From assembly GCF_007997295.1 (NCBI RefSeq), contig NZ_VORY01000009.1:1-64000 (forward strand): a stretch of 64,000 nucleotides of DNA. The letters are read 5' to 3'. Below, piece by piece: positions 9,134 to 18,694 of the stretch. This DNA is from Gillisia hiemivivida. GTDB lineage: Bacteria; Bacteroidota; Bacteroidia; Flavobacteriales; Flavobacteriaceae. A program made the translations under genes and the position numbers. Numbering within the stretch: position 1 is the first letter of the stretch; the number at the start of each line of letters is the position of its first letter. The notes under the pieces are model-generated. The model was not told the origin of the DNA. It ran no database searches and worked only from the letters and a program-made list of their open reading frames with translations.

Positions 9134-10638
9134 CACAACAGTTAGTATTATACCCACTATTGCTTCAAATGTTTTTAAGCATCGTTTTGATGTTTTGCTG
9201 GAGAAAAATTTCTTGGCAACGTGTAATCAGCATTGTTGGTAGCATCATTAATGTTGGGGTTTCTATTTGGTTATTCAGTTATATCTGGGAGAATGGGACA
9301 CAAATCGTTCTGGCAGGGAATTGGAAACCACCATTCGGGATTATATTTGTAGCAGATACACTTTCGGCTACATTGGTATTGCTAACTGCTATCTCGGGAC
9401 TGGCAGTGTCCAGTTTTTCTTCGGCTTCGGTAGTTGCTGCTCGATTGAAATTTGGATATTTCCCTATCTTTCACTTTCTGCTCCTAGGATTAAATGGAGC
9501 GTTCTTAACAGGTGATATCTTCAACTTATATGTTTGGTTTGAAATTATAATAATTTCCTCTTTTGTTCTTATTACCCTTGGTGGCGAAAAAGCACAATTG
9601 GAAGGATCAGTAAAATATTTTACACTTAATATTTTAGCTTCCATGATCTTTCTTACTGCAATTGCAGTATTATATGGTCTTACAGGATCACTAAATATGG
9701 CAGATCTTGCCTTAAAAGTTGCTGCCATAGAAAATAGAGGATTAGTGTCTATCACCGCGATATTATTTCTGGTGGCCTTTGGGATTAAAGCAGCTGTGTT
9801 CCCCCTTTACTTTTGGCTACCAGATTCCTACCATACCCCACCGTCTGCCGTTGCAGCGATATTTGGAGGTTTGTTAACTAAGGTTGGAGTATATGCCCTA
9901 ATTAGGGTATTTACCTTAATATTTGTAGGAGATCAATTTATAGAAAACATTATTCTAATTATGGCCGTACTCACGCTGATTAGTGGAGGTCTTGGAGCTT
10001 TGGTTAAGAATAATTTAAGGAAAGTATTTTCCTATCTTATCATTTGTCATATTGGATATATGATTGCAGGTTTAGGCTTATTTACTGAAGTGGCCATTGC
10101 GGGAACCATATTTTATCTAATCCATGACATCATTGTAAAGACAAATCTTTTTATGGTAAGTGGATTGATATTTAGAATGCGAGGCACTAACAGTATCAGA
10201 AATTTAGGAGGATTGTATGCAGATTATCCTAAGTTGAGTTTATTGATTGCAATCCCATTATTCTCATTAGTAGGGATTCCTCCTTTATCTGGGTTCTGGC
10301 CAAAAATTTCTTTGATAATTGCTGGATTCCAAGCAGAAAGATGGTGGGTTGTAGGAGCGATCATCTTTGCGAGTTTAATTACACTTATTGTAATTGCAAA
10401 GGTTTGGGCAAGTGTTGTTTGGAAAGAAAAGAAAGAATTACCTGTGCGCTTGAATTTTAGATATTTTGATAAATTAATAACGATAAGAAAGGCTCAAATG
10501 ATTGCGCCTATGATATTTTTATCATTGGTATCTTTGTATATTGGATTTGGAGCAGAGCATATCCAGCAAGTATCTTCTAGAGTTGCTGGCGAGCTGATGG
10601 ATAATCAGCAATATATTGAAGCGGTATTAGGAAAATAA
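9130..10638 (+). CDS. mrpD: Mrp Na+/H+ antiporter subunit D (NuoM/N-like)
   Basis: This 502-residue polytopic protein belongs to the proton-translocating antiporter family. Motifs include [18 protein letters not shown] and [20 protein letters not shown], which correspond to the conserved Glu- and Lys-bearing helices of the complex I antiporter-like subunits. It overlaps mrpC by 4 bp and is followed by mrpE after 13 bp. Confidence 0.95.
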   Translation: MTQQLVLYPLLLQMFLSIVLMFCWRKISWQRVISIVGSIINVGVSIWLFSYIWENGTQIVLAGNWKPPFGIIFVADTLSATLVLLTAISGLAVSSFSSASVVAARLKFGYFPIFHFLLLGLNGAFLTGDIFNLYVWFEIIIISSFVLITLGGEKAQLEGSVKYFTLNILASMIFLTAIAVLYGLTGSLNMADLALKVAAIENRGLVSITAILFLVAFGIKAAVFPLYFWLPDSYHTPPSAVAAIFGGLLTKVGVYALIRVFTLIFVGDQFIENIILIMAVLTLISGGLGALVKNNLRKVFSYLIICHIGYMIAGLGLFTEVAIAGTIFYLIHDIIVKTNLFMVSGLIFRMRGTNSIRNLGGLYADYPKLSLLIAIPLFSLVGIPPLSGFWPKISLIIAGFQAERWWVVGAIIFASLITLIVIAKVWASVVWKEKKELPVRLNFRYFDKLITIRKAQMIAPMIFLSLVSLYIGFGAEHIQQVSSRVAGELMDNQQYIEAVLGK

Positions 10639-10651
10639 CAAATAATAGATC

Positions 10652-11128
10652 ATGAAGAATAGATTTTTATCCAACATAATATTAATGGGTATTTGGGTAG
10701 CTCTTACGGGAGAATTCACCTTTGCCAATTATATATTTGGATTTGCTTTTAGTTTCTTCACCTTGAGGATGATCACCACAGGCTCTGGAAATGCGAAATA
10801 TTTCAAGATTCTGCCAAAAGTGATTGCTTTTATATTCTTCTTTTTATACGAACTTATTAAGGCTAATTTACAAGTGGCTTATGAGGTAATGACGCCTCAC
10901 TATAACATGAGTCCGGGGATTGTGAAAATTCCGCTTTCAGCAAAAACAAATGTGGAGATCACACTTCTTGCAAATATGATAACCCTTACTCCTGGAACCC
11001 TGAGTTTGGATGTTTCAGACGATCGTAAAGTTTTATATGTACATTCTATGTATATAACTTCAAGAGAGGAATTTATAGATAGTATCAAGAACGGATTTGA
11101 AAAACGTATACTAGAGATATTGAGATGA
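10652..11128 (+). CDS. mrpE: Mrp Na+/H+ antiporter subunit E
   Basis: This 158-residue MnhE family protein has two or three N-terminal helices (NYIFGFAFSFFTLRM, FIFFFLYELIKANLQVAYEV) and a cytoplasmic part with the family segment LLANMITLTPGTLSLDVSDD. It overlaps mrpF by 4 bp. Confidence 0.93.
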   Translation: MKNRFLSNIILMGIWVALTGEFTFANYIFGFAFSFFTLRMITTGSGNAKYFKILPKVIAFIFFFLYELIKANLQVAYEVMTPHYNMSPGIVKIPLSAKTNVEITLLANMITLTPGTLSLDVSDDRKVLYVHSMYITSREEFIDSIKNGFEKRILEILR

Positions 11129-11397
11129 CATTACATGAATTTATATTTTACATCGTAATTCCTATTCTATCAATTTCGATGTTGCTTATTCTCTGGAGGT
11201 TTTTAAAGGGGCCAAGTATTGTAGATAGGATCATTGCCTTAGATCTTATTATTACAATAGGAATTGGGTTTATTGCTGGGTATAGTATATTAACAAATAG
11301 GCCATCTTTTTTAGATGTCGCAATGATATTAGCGCTTATAGCATTTTTGGGTACAGTTGCCTTTTCGTATTATATTCAAAAAAGAAATAAAAAATGA
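11125..11397 (+). CDS. mrpF: Mrp Na+/H+ antiporter subunit F
   Basis: This 90-residue protein has three helices and the MnhF motif LKGPSIVDRIIALDLI near residues 28-43. It overlaps mrpE at its start and mrpG at its end (4 bp each), as expected for this compact operon. Confidence 0.93.
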   Translation: MTLHEFIFYIVIPILSISMLLILWRFLKGPSIVDRIIALDLIITIGIGFIAGYSILTNRPSFLDVAMILALIAFLGTVAFSYYIQKRNKK

Positions 11398-11813
11398 CAG
11401 ATATTTTTGTTGCAATATTTTCATTATCCGGAGCTATCTTCATTCTGTTTGCCAGCATTGGTCTAATAAGAATGCCAGATGCTTATTTAAGGATTTCGGT
11501 TACTACAAAAGCTGCTACTTTGGGTATTGGACTATTGCTTTTAGCAGCTACAATCCATTTTCAGGATTTTTCTATTACTACAAGAGTTTTTGCAATTATT
11601 CTTTTTATTCTCCTTACTGCTCCCATAAGTGCGCATTTAATTGGGAGGGCCAGTTATTTTTCTGGTGTAAAATTATGGAAACACTCTATTATGAATGATT
11701 TGGAAGGGAAATATGATAAAGTCACTCAGGAGTTAAAAAGTGAAGATGTAGAGGAATTAAAGAAGCGTAAAAAAAAGGAAAAGGAATTGATCAAAAAAAA
11801 ACCTCTTAAATAG
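11394..11813 (+). CDS. mrpG: Mrp Na+/H+ antiporter subunit G
   Basis: This 139-residue MnhG family protein has the motif LIRMPDAYLRISVTTKAATLG near residues 23-43 and three helices. The C-terminus (about 110-139) is a highly basic, Lys-rich tail of low complexity. It is the last gene of the mrp operon. I see no strong terminator behind it, only a gap with a decayed gene remnant on the other strand. Confidence 0.92.
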   Translation: MTDIFVAIFSLSGAIFILFASIGLIRMPDAYLRISVTTKAATLGIGLLLLAATIHFQDFSITTRVFAIILFILLTAPISAHLIGRASYFSGVKLWKHSIMNDLEGKYDKVTQELKSEDVEELKKRKKKEKELIKKKPLK

Positions 11814-11830
11814 ATCTATTTTCTGTTCAT

Positions 11831-12068
11831 CTATAGTCCTATTTTCTTCTGAATTAATTTTCGCTCTAAGATCCCGAAAGAATAGGTGTCATAATAATCA
11901 CTATCAATTCTTTATAAATTTCTGAAATAGCCTTTGCCTCCACTAATTTGTTGCAGATGTAGTAATGCTTTTTAAAGTTCGTTTTTGATGAAGATCAGCA
12001 CTTGCAACAACTAATAAAGCTGACAATCTTACTAAACCAATACGGATACTAAATTCTAGTAATTCCAT
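11831..12068 (-). pseudogene. Decayed gene remnant, possibly MgtC-like at its start
   Basis: On the minus strand an ATG at 12068 opens 41 codons (MELLEFSIRIGLVRLSALLV ... DLHQKRTLK) ending at TAG 11943-11945. Protein-like sequence then continues in a second frame (VEAKAISEIYKEL) and a third (DSDYYDTYSFGILERK), ending at TAG 11831-11833. The N-terminus loosely resembles MgtC/SapB membrane proteins (ELLxFxxRxGL...ALL...HQK). At least two frameshifts would be needed, so I read this as a relic. Origin and even coding history are uncertain. Confidence 0.35.
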
Positions 12069-12103
12069 ATTTTTTAGATTTATGAATGTTGTAATTTAGC
12101 GCG

Positions 12104-13267
12104 ATGCATAAATTCCCATTAAAATTAGAGAAAAGCCTTGAAAACAGAAAGCAGCAAAATGCTTTTAGGGAATTGGGTTCTTCCAATAATTTGATAGATT
12201 TTGCGTCTAATGATTATTTGGGATTTGCAGGAAATGCTGAATTATTTTCTAAGACTCAGAGAATTCTGGAGGAATATAATATCCTTCAAAATGGAGCCAC
12301 AGGCTCGAGATTACTCTCTGGGAATCATAAACTATATCCTATTGCCGAAAAGCAGATAGCAGATTTTCATAAAGCCGATGCTGCTTTGATATTTAATTCT
12401 GGTTACGATGCTAATATTGGGTTTTTCTCAGCCATTCCTCAAAAAGGAGATTTCATTTTTTACGATGAATTGGCACATGCCTCTATTCGGGATGGAATTA
12501 GGATGAGCAATGCGAAAGCTTATAAATTCAATCATAATGATCTTGAAGATCTAAAAAAAAAGCTGAATATAATTACTTCGGAAGCAAATTCTGAAATATA
12601 TATAGTCACCGAATCAGTGTTTTCTATGAATGGGGATAGTCCAGATCTCAAAGCTTTTGCGAATTTTGCGGAAGAAAGGGATTATCATTTGATAGTAGAT
12701 GAAGCTCATGCAGTAGGTGTTTCTGGCGAAAAAGGAAAAGGTCTAGTTCAGGATTTAGGATTGGAGAAAAAGGTATTTGCCAGAATTGTAACTTTTGGAA
12801 AAGCACTTGGAGTTCATGGCGCTGTAATTTTAGGTAGTGAATTGCTTGAGCAGTATTTAGTGAACTTCTCCAGAAGCTTTATTTACACCACTGCACTTTC
12901 CCCACATTCTTTGGCTGCTATTATTGCTTCGTATGAAGGATTAGAGAAATTTGAGTCTGTTGAATTTAATTCAGAATTAAAAATCCTTCAAGAGAACATC
13001 CTGTTTTTTAGATCTGAAGTGAACCGACTGAACCTTAAGCAGCATTTTTTAGAAAGCACCTCTGCGATACATGCTTGTATAGTTTCTGGTAATGATGAGG
13101 TTAAAAATATTGCAAATCAAATTCAGAATAAAGGTTTCAACGTAAAAGCTATTTTAAGTCCAACAGTCCCGCAGGGTAAGGAAAGACTTCGGTTTTGTTT
13201 GCATAGTTACAATTCAAAAGAAGAGATAAAGGATCTTCTTGAACTATTGGCTACTTTTATAAAATGA
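12104..13267 (+). CDS. bioF: 8-amino-7-oxononanoate synthase (BioF-type)
   Basis: This PLP-dependent enzyme condenses pimeloyl-ACP or -CoA with alanine in biotin synthesis. The 387 residues belong to the alpha-oxoamine synthase family, with ATGSRLLSGNH (65-75), VDEAHAVGVSGEKGKG (198-213) and the PLP lysine at about 233 in TFGKALGVHGA. The family also contains KBL and serine palmitoyltransferase, but the following bioD and bioA settle the assignment. It is first in the cluster; the downstream DUF2007 gene starts inside its last codons (ATGA overlap). Confidence 0.92.
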   Translation: MHKFPLKLEKSLENRKQQNAFRELGSSNNLIDFASNDYLGFAGNAELFSKTQRILEEYNILQNGATGSRLLSGNHKLYPIAEKQIADFHKADAALIFNSGYDANIGFFSAIPQKGDFIFYDELAHASIRDGIRMSNAKAYKFNHNDLEDLKKKLNIITSEANSEIYIVTESVFSMNGDSPDLKAFANFAEERDYHLIVDEAHAVGVSGEKGKGLVQDLGLEKKVFARIVTFGKALGVHGAVILGSELLEQYLVNFSRSFIYTTALSPHSLAAIIASYEGLEKFESVEFNSELKILQENILFFRSEVNRLNLKQHFLESTSAIHACIVSGNDEVKNIANQIQNKGFNVKAILSPTVPQGKERLRFCLHSYNSKEEIKDLLELLATFIK

Positions 13268-13680
13268 AAGAAACCTTTTCCAAAATAGCGGTATTTCAAT
13301 ACTCTTCGGAAGCGCAAATAATCAAATCCAGATTAGAGGCAGAAGGAATCGAAGTTTTTTTATATGACCAGTTTACCGTAGACACAGATCCTTTGGTGAG
13401 TAATGCGATTGGAGGAGTAAAACTAAAGGTTTGGCAGGAAGATGAAGCTAAAGCGCTAGAGATATTAAACACCATAAGTGAATATTCTTTAGATGATAAT
13501 GGGCATGAAATTGAATGTCCAGTTTGTGGTAGCCAGAAAGTGGAACTTTTCACCAATGTTAGAGGACTTAAATCTATGTTCTTTTTTCTGTTCTCCTTTT
13601 CAACCATAGCCTTACCAATTTATACACGCTACGAATACAGGTGTGAAACCTGTAAACTAAAATTTAATTTAGATGAATAA
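13264..13680 (+). CDS. DUF2007 domain protein with C-terminal zinc ribbon
   Basis: This 138-residue protein has an N-terminal DUF2007 fold (YSSEAQIIKSRLEAEGIEVFLYDQ to about residue 72). A putative zinc ribbon has Cys pairs CPVCGS (about 80-85) and CETCK (about 129-133), with a hydrophobic stretch between them. It overlaps bioF by 4 bp and bioD by 8 bp, so it is translated with biotin genes. Whether it has a role in biotin synthesis is unknown. A second DUF2007 protein, with a membrane helix instead of a ribbon, is at 44100-44444. Confidence 0.85.
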   Translation: MKETFSKIAVFQYSSEAQIIKSRLEAEGIEVFLYDQFTVDTDPLVSNAIGGVKLKVWQEDEAKALEILNTISEYSLDDNGHEIECPVCGSQKVELFTNVRGLKSMFFFLFSFSTIALPIYTRYEYRCETCKLKFNLDE

Positions 13681-14296
13681 CACTTATTTTATAACCGGTA
13701 TAGGAACAGATGTTGGTAAAACTATTGCATCGGCCATTATTACGGAATCTTTAAAAGCAGACTACTGGAAGCCAATTCAGGCTGGAGATCTAGAAAATAG
13801 TGATTCAATAAAGGTGGAAAAACTCATTTCTAATGAGGAAAGTTTTTTCTATCCTGAAGGAATAAAATTAAAATCAGCTATGAGTCCGCATGCAGCGGCA
13901 GAAATAGATGGGGTTAAGCTAATTGCCAAAAAGATAAAGCGTCCAAAAACATCTAAAGACATTGTTATAGAAGGAGCTGGCGGTTTATTAGTTCCAATAA
14001 ATTCAAAAGAAACGATTGCAGATCTTATTCTGCCTACAGATAAGATCATTCTTGTTTCAAGGCATTATTTAGGAAGTATCAATCATACCCTTCTTAGCAT
14101 TGAATTTTTAAAAAGTAAAGGGTTAAGCATTGCTGGAATTATTTTTAACGGAGATGAAAATAAAAGCACAGAAAAAGTGATCTTGGAAATGACAGGTGTT
14201 AAGTTTATTGGAAGAATAGAAAATGAACCTTATTTTGATCGAAATGTAATCAAGGAATATGCTGCTATTTTTCAAGAAAATTTGAAGACTCTTTAA
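13673..14296 (+). CDS. bioD: Dethiobiotin synthetase
   Basis: This enzyme carries out ATP- and CO2-dependent ring closure of DAPA to dethiobiotin. The 207 residues start MNNTYFITGIGTDVGKT, with the BioD P-loop GTDVGKT at 11-17. YWKPIQAGD (about 31-39) and IVIEGAGGLLVP (about 97-108) are typical of the family. It overlaps the DUF2007 gene by 8 bp and precedes bioA by 26 bp. Confidence 0.95.
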   Translation: MNNTYFITGIGTDVGKTIASAIITESLKADYWKPIQAGDLENSDSIKVEKLISNEESFFYPEGIKLKSAMSPHAAAEIDGVKLIAKKIKRPKTSKDIVIEGAGGLLVPINSKETIADLILPTDKIILVSRHYLGSINHTLLSIEFLKSKGLSIAGIIFNGDENKSTEKVILEMTGVKFIGRIENEPYFDRNVIKEYAAIFQENLKTL

Positions 14297-14322
14297 AAAC
14301 ATATATCCCTAAGTATTAAGAA

Positions 14323-15588
14323 ATGACATTATCTGAAAGAGACAAAAAACACCTTTGGCATCCTTTAACTCAGCATAAAACCTCACCAGATACTCTTGCA
14401 ATCGTGAAGGCGAAGGGAGTGAAACTTTGGGATGAGAGCGGGAAAGAATATATAGACGGAATTTCCAGTTGGTATACCTCTATGTACGGGCATTGTAATC
14501 CTTATATTACAAGTAAAGTTGCTGAACAAATGCAGAAACTAGATCAGGTTGTATTTAGTGGATTTACACATGAACCAGCAATCCAACTTTCTGAAGAGCT
14601 AATCAAGATCTTGCCTTCAAATCAAGAAAAGTTATTTTTTAGCGATAATGGTTCTACTTCTACTGAAATTGGGATCAAAATGGCCTTGCAATACCATTTC
14701 AATTTAGGGAACGAGAGAAAAGTAATGTTAGCTTTTGAAGAAGGCTTTCATGGAGACACATTTGGCGCCATGTCAGTTTCTGGGCTTTCAGTTTATAACG
14801 GCGCTTTCGAAGATCATTTTTTGGAGGTGGTTCGTATTCCTACTCCCAATGGTGAAAATAACCCCAAAGTTCTTCAAAGTTTAGAGAATTTGATAAAAGA
14901 GAATGCAATTGCAGGATTTATATATGAGCCTCTTGTGCAAGGTGCCGCTGGTATGAAAATGCATGATGCAGATGGATTGAATGCGATCTTAAGAACTTGC
15001 AGAGAAAATGGGATTATAATCGTTGCAGATGAGGTAATGACCGGTTTTGGGAAAACCGGAAAGAATTTCGCTTCAGAATATATGGAAGAGCAACCAGATA
15101 TCATTTGCATGTCTAAAGCGCTTACTGCGGGATTGCTCCCGATGGCTATTACTTCATGTTCCATGAAAATTTTTAATGCCTTTTATGACAATGATATTGC
15201 AAAAGGTTTGTTCCATGGCCATACTTATACAGCAAATCCATTGGCATGTACTGCTGCCTTGGCAGGAATAGAATTATTGAATTCAGAAGAAATTCAGCAA
15301 AACATACAGAAAGTGATCCATTCACATTCTGGTTTTTTAGAAGAGATAAAAGATCATCCAAAAGTTACAAATCCACGGCAATTAGGGGTTATTCTCGCTT
15401 TTGAACTTAATGTGGAAATGGAGCGCTATGGCAACTTAAGAAATAAGCTCTTTCAGCATTTTATGGGGAATGGAGTGTTTTTGAGACCACTTGGCAATAC
15501 CATATATATCTTAGCGCCCTATGTGATCTCGCAAGAAGAATTACAAAAAGTGTACGATTCCATCCTTTCGGCATTGGAGATATTTTAA
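14323..15588 (+). CDS. bioA: Adenosylmethionine-8-amino-7-oxononanoate aminotransferase
   Basis: This class III PLP aminotransferase converts KAPA to DAPA using SAM as amino donor in characterised members. The 421 residues begin with the BioA-typical KHLWHPLTQH. GISSWYTSMYGHCNP (46-60), the Asp in VADEVMTGFGKTG (234-246) and the PLP lysine at about 265 in MSKALTAG are visible. Its position after bioD supports the specific assignment over other class III enzymes. Confidence 0.95.
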   Translation: MTLSERDKKHLWHPLTQHKTSPDTLAIVKAKGVKLWDESGKEYIDGISSWYTSMYGHCNPYITSKVAEQMQKLDQVVFSGFTHEPAIQLSEELIKILPSNQEKLFFSDNGSTSTEIGIKMALQYHFNLGNERKVMLAFEEGFHGDTFGAMSVSGLSVYNGAFEDHFLEVVRIPTPNGENNPKVLQSLENLIKENAIAGFIYEPLVQGAAGMKMHDADGLNAILRTCRENGIIIVADEVMTGFGKTGKNFASEYMEEQPDIICMSKALTAGLLPMAITSCSMKIFNAFYDNDIAKGLFHGHTYTANPLACTAALAGIELLNSEEIQQNIQKVIHSHSGFLEEIKDHPKVTNPRQLGVILAFELNVEMERYGNLRNKLFQHFMGNGVFLRPLGNTIYILAPYVISQEELQKVYDSILSALEIF

Positions 15589-15647
15589 CTAATTTTGAAA
15601 TTTACATGCGATAATAATAGTTAAATTCGGTTAGTTATAATTGTTAT

Positions 15648-16241
15648 ATGATACATCCAGATACAGAAGTTCGATTTATTAGTGAAGAGATTGGTTACGG
15701 AATTGTAGCCACTAAATTTATTCCTGAAGGCACTATCACGTGGGTTCAAGATGAATTAGATCAAGTTTATACTCCTGAACAAGTAGCTGAAATGTTACCG
15801 TTTACCCAAGAGATGATAGATAAATTCACTTTTAGAAATAATAAAGGAAACTATGTGCTGTGCTGGGATACGGCAAAATATGTGAATCATAGCTTTAATT
15901 CCAATTGTCTTTCTACGGCTTACGATTTTGAAATTGCCATTCGGGATATACAACCCGGAGAAGAATTAACGGACGATTACGGATATTTAAATGTTACCGA
16001 AGCATTTAAAGCTAAAGATGAAGGCACTTCCAGAACTACCGTATATCCAGATGATCTCTTGAATTTTCATAAGGAATGGGATGTTAAATTGGCAAATTCT
16101 TTCAAAAGGCTGAATCAAATTCCACAAGCTTTAGAAAGCTTGTTACCGCAAACAACCCAAACAACTGTAAAGCAAATACTGAGGGGAGAAAAAAAGTTAG
16201 ATTCTATATTGAAGCTTTATTATTCTGAAAAAGTAAAGTAA
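15648..16241 (+). CDS. SET domain protein (putative lysine methyltransferase)
   Basis: This 197-residue protein has a compact SET fold. GYGIVATKFIPEGTI (16-30) is the first SET motif, and YVNHSFNSNC (78-87) and PGEELTDDYGY (about 103-113) are the SAM-binding and catalytic NHS and DY motifs. Bacterial SET proteins are putative protein lysine methyltransferases, and the substrate here is unknown. It lies between bioA and a ketosynthase on the same strand, with 59- and 86-bp gaps. A functional tie to biotin is possible but not shown. Confidence 0.85.
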   Translation: MIHPDTEVRFISEEIGYGIVATKFIPEGTITWVQDELDQVYTPEQVAEMLPFTQEMIDKFTFRNNKGNYVLCWDTAKYVNHSFNSNCLSTAYDFEIAIRDIQPGEELTDDYGYLNVTEAFKAKDEGTSRTTVYPDDLLNFHKEWDVKLANSFKRLNQIPQALESLLPQTTQTTVKQILRGEKKLDSILKLYYSEKVK

Positions 16242-16327
16242 TATCTGCTTAATTTTTCCGTCAAGTTTAAGAGAATAAACATATATAAATCTTTTGAAGA
16301 CCTTATTTTTGCTGAAAATTATACCAA

Positions 16328-17482
16328 TTGAAAAATCCTGTTTATATTAATTCCATCGCTTCCATATCTCCGCTAGGAACTACAAGGGAAGAAATTTGGA
16401 ATAACTACAAGACCAATCAGCATTTTATTGAACAGCATGATTTTTCTGGCAGTGAAGCATTCGCAGCGAGCTTAACCAGAAAGCAAAAAGCAGAAGTAGA
16501 GAATTTAAGAAATTCTGAATCCAGATTCAAAGGTCTGGATAATTCAGTCTTATATTCCATTTTTTCAGCCAGAGCAGCATTTAAAGAAGCTGGATGGGAA
16601 AAAGCTGATTCTATCGGGATAAATATTGGAAGCTCTCGAGGTGCAACTCAGCTTTTTGAAAAACATCACAAAGAATTTATAGAAAAAGGAAAAGTTGGAG
16701 TCTTGGCTTCCCCAAGTACAACATTAGGGAATATTTCCTCATGGGTGGCTCAAGACCTTAGAACTACTGGCCCGGACATTTCACACAGCGTAACCTGTTC
16801 TACCGGCTTACATGCGGTTTTAAATGGCGTGGTTTGGCTTCAGTCTGGTTTTGCTGATAAGTTTGTCGTTGGAGGGAGTGAGGCCGCTTTGACCCCGTTT
16901 ACAATTGCGCAGATGAAAGCGATGAAGATCTACGCTACAAAAGATCTAAAATATCCTTGCCAAGCTTTAAACATGGAAAAAAAGCATAATTCTATGGTGT
17001 TGGGAGAAGCGGCAGGAGTGGCTTGTATTTCCAAAAACTCTGAAAATAGCATCGCCAAGATCTCAGGAATTGGGTATGCTACAGAAGAATTGAAACATTC
17101 GGTTTCTATTTCTGCCAATGGAACATGTTTTCAGAAATCTATGAAAATGGCAATTGGTGATTTAGCAATGAGTGACATTGATGCTGTGGTTATGCATGCG
17201 CCAGGAACTATTAAAGGAGATGAAGCAGAAGTAAATGCGATAAAAGCAATTTTCGGGAACGAACTTCCGGCATTAACTTCTAATAAATGGAAGATAGGTC
17301 ATACTTTTGGGGCCTCCGGGATCTTGAGTATGGAGTTGGCTATTTTAATGCTTCAGCATAATGAATTTATACCGGTTCCATTTTCATCAACAAGTAAAGC
17401 CCCGAAAAAGCTAGACAATATACTCGTTAATGCTGTTGGTTTTGGAGGTAATGCTGTTTCCATTTTAATAAGTAAAAATTAA
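16328..17482 (+). CDS. Beta-ketoacyl synthase-like protein in the biotin cluster
   Basis: This 384-residue condensing enzyme of the FabB/FabF fold starts at TTG 16328 (MKNPVYINSIASISPLG). The Cys-His-His triad appears complete: Cys157 in SVTCSTG, His290 in VMHAPGT and His325 in KIGHTFGASG, with a lysine five residues before the last His as in FabF. It is slightly short and clearly diverged from housekeeping FabF. Located between bioA and bioB in a cluster without bioC or bioH, it may help make the pimeloyl chain (inference). A different start codon cannot be excluded. Confidence 0.85.
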   Translation: MKNPVYINSIASISPLGTTREEIWNNYKTNQHFIEQHDFSGSEAFAASLTRKQKAEVENLRNSESRFKGLDNSVLYSIFSARAAFKEAGWEKADSIGINIGSSRGATQLFEKHHKEFIEKGKVGVLASPSTTLGNISSWVAQDLRTTGPDISHSVTCSTGLHAVLNGVVWLQSGFADKFVVGGSEAALTPFTIAQMKAMKIYATKDLKYPCQALNMEKKHNSMVLGEAAGVACISKNSENSIAKISGIGYATEELKHSVSISANGTCFQKSMKMAIGDLAMSDIDAVVMHAPGTIKGDEAEVNAIKAIFGNELPALTSNKWKIGHTFGASGILSMELAILMLQHNEFIPVPFSSTSKAPKKLDNILVNAVGFGGNAVSILISKN

Positions 17483-17555
17483 TATATTCTGGCTTCTGGC
17501 TAGTTTCAACATAAAAACTTTTACAACTAAATATCCAAGAAAGCTTAGTTTTAGC

Positions 17556-17563
17556 TATTTTTG
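17556..17563 (+). promoter_or_regulatory. -7 promoter element for bioB
   Basis: TATTTTTG matches TAnnTTTG, 17 nt before the bioB ATG in a 98-bp gap. This suggests bioB can be transcribed apart from the upstream genes. No clear -33 element. Confidence 0.45.
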
Positions 17564-17580
17564 AATTCAAATACAATTTC

Positions 17581-18672
17581 ATGACAATCAAACACGACTG
17601 GACCAAGGAAGAAATTCTTGAAATATATAACAAACCTTTTATGGATCTTCTTTACGAAGCATCATCTATACATAGGGAAAATCACGATCCAAATGTAGTT
17701 CAGGTTTCTACATTACTTTCTATAAAAACAGGAGGATGTCCAGAAGATTGTGGGTATTGCCCGCAGGCTGCAAGATATCATACAGATATTGAAGGGAACG
17801 ATCTTATGAGTGTGAACCAAGTGAAAGCGCAAGCTTTGCGAGCGAAAGCATCAGGTAGTTCCAGGGTTTGTATGGGGGCAGCTTGGAGAAATGTAAAGGA
17901 TGGTGAAGAATTTGATTCGGTTTTGGAAATGGTAAGAACCATTAATAAACTGGATATGGAGGTGTGTTGTACTTTGGGTATGATCACAGAAAATCAAGCA
18001 CAGCGTTTGGCTGAAGCTGGTTTGTATGCTTATAATCATAATTTAGATTCTTCAGAAGAATATTATAAAGAAGTTATTTCTACCAGAGGCTATCAAGATA
18101 GATTGGATACCATTGGAAATGTTAGAAAAACCAATGTTACTGTTTGTAGTGGTGGGATTATTGGAATGGGAGAGTCTAACGACGATCGTGCAGGAATGTT
18201 AGTTGCTTTGGCAACTTTGAGTCCGCAGCCCGAATCTGTGCCAATAAATGCCTTGGTTCCTGTAGAAGGAACACCGCTAGAAGAACAGGCGCCAGTTTCT
18301 ATCTGGGACATGGTAAGAATGGTCGCTACCACCAGAATTGTAATGCCAGAGACTCAAGTAAGGCTTTCTGCAGGAAGAACTGAAATGAGTAGAGAAGGGC
18401 AGGCAATGTGTTTCTTTGCGGGTGCTAACTCTATTTTTGCAGGAGATAAATTGCTAACTACTCCAAACCCAGATGTGGGAGAAGACATGGAAATGTTTAA
18501 AGCTTTAGGGCTTCATCCACAAAAACCTTTTGTGAAGAAATCTAAACCGGAAAGTGTGGAAGCAACCGAATCTAAGTTTCTGAATTTAGGCGAAAAACCT
18601 AAATGGTCTAGACCTAGTCATAAAATTGAAAGAAACCTAGAGGCTCAAAAAAAATCTAAAACCAGTTTATAA
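17581..18672 (+). CDS. bioB: Biotin synthase (radical SAM)
   Basis: This enzyme inserts sulfur into dethiobiotin using a radical SAM [4Fe-4S] cluster and an auxiliary [2Fe-2S] cluster. The 363 residues carry the CxxxCxxC motif as Cys53-Cys57-Cys60 (GGCPEDCGYCPQ). YNHNLDSSEEYY, CSGGIIGMGES and RLSAGRTEMS are BioB landmarks. The C-terminus (about 320-363) extends beyond the E. coli enzyme with a charged Lys/Ser/Glu-rich tail. It is the final step of the biotin pathway and last gene of the cluster. Confidence 0.97.
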   Translation: MTIKHDWTKEEILEIYNKPFMDLLYEASSIHRENHDPNVVQVSTLLSIKTGGCPEDCGYCPQAARYHTDIEGNDLMSVNQVKAQALRAKASGSSRVCMGAAWRNVKDGEEFDSVLEMVRTINKLDMEVCCTLGMITENQAQRLAEAGLYAYNHNLDSSEEYYKEVISTRGYQDRLDTIGNVRKTNVTVCSGGIIGMGESNDDRAGMLVALATLSPQPESVPINALVPVEGTPLEEQAPVSIWDMVRMVATTRIVMPETQVRLSAGRTEMSREGQAMCFFAGANSIFAGDKLLTTPNPDVGEDMEMFKALGLHPQKPFVKKSKPESVEATESKFLNLGEKPKWSRPSHKIERNLEAQKKSKTSL

Positions 18673-18694
18673 TATCGTTTAATTGCTTTAAAAT

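Noticed and set aside
12092-12099. -7 element TAATTTAG for bioF
   Set aside because: It has one mismatch to TAnnTTTG at a key position and lies only 4 nt from the ATG, with no -33 element; too weak to list as a feature.
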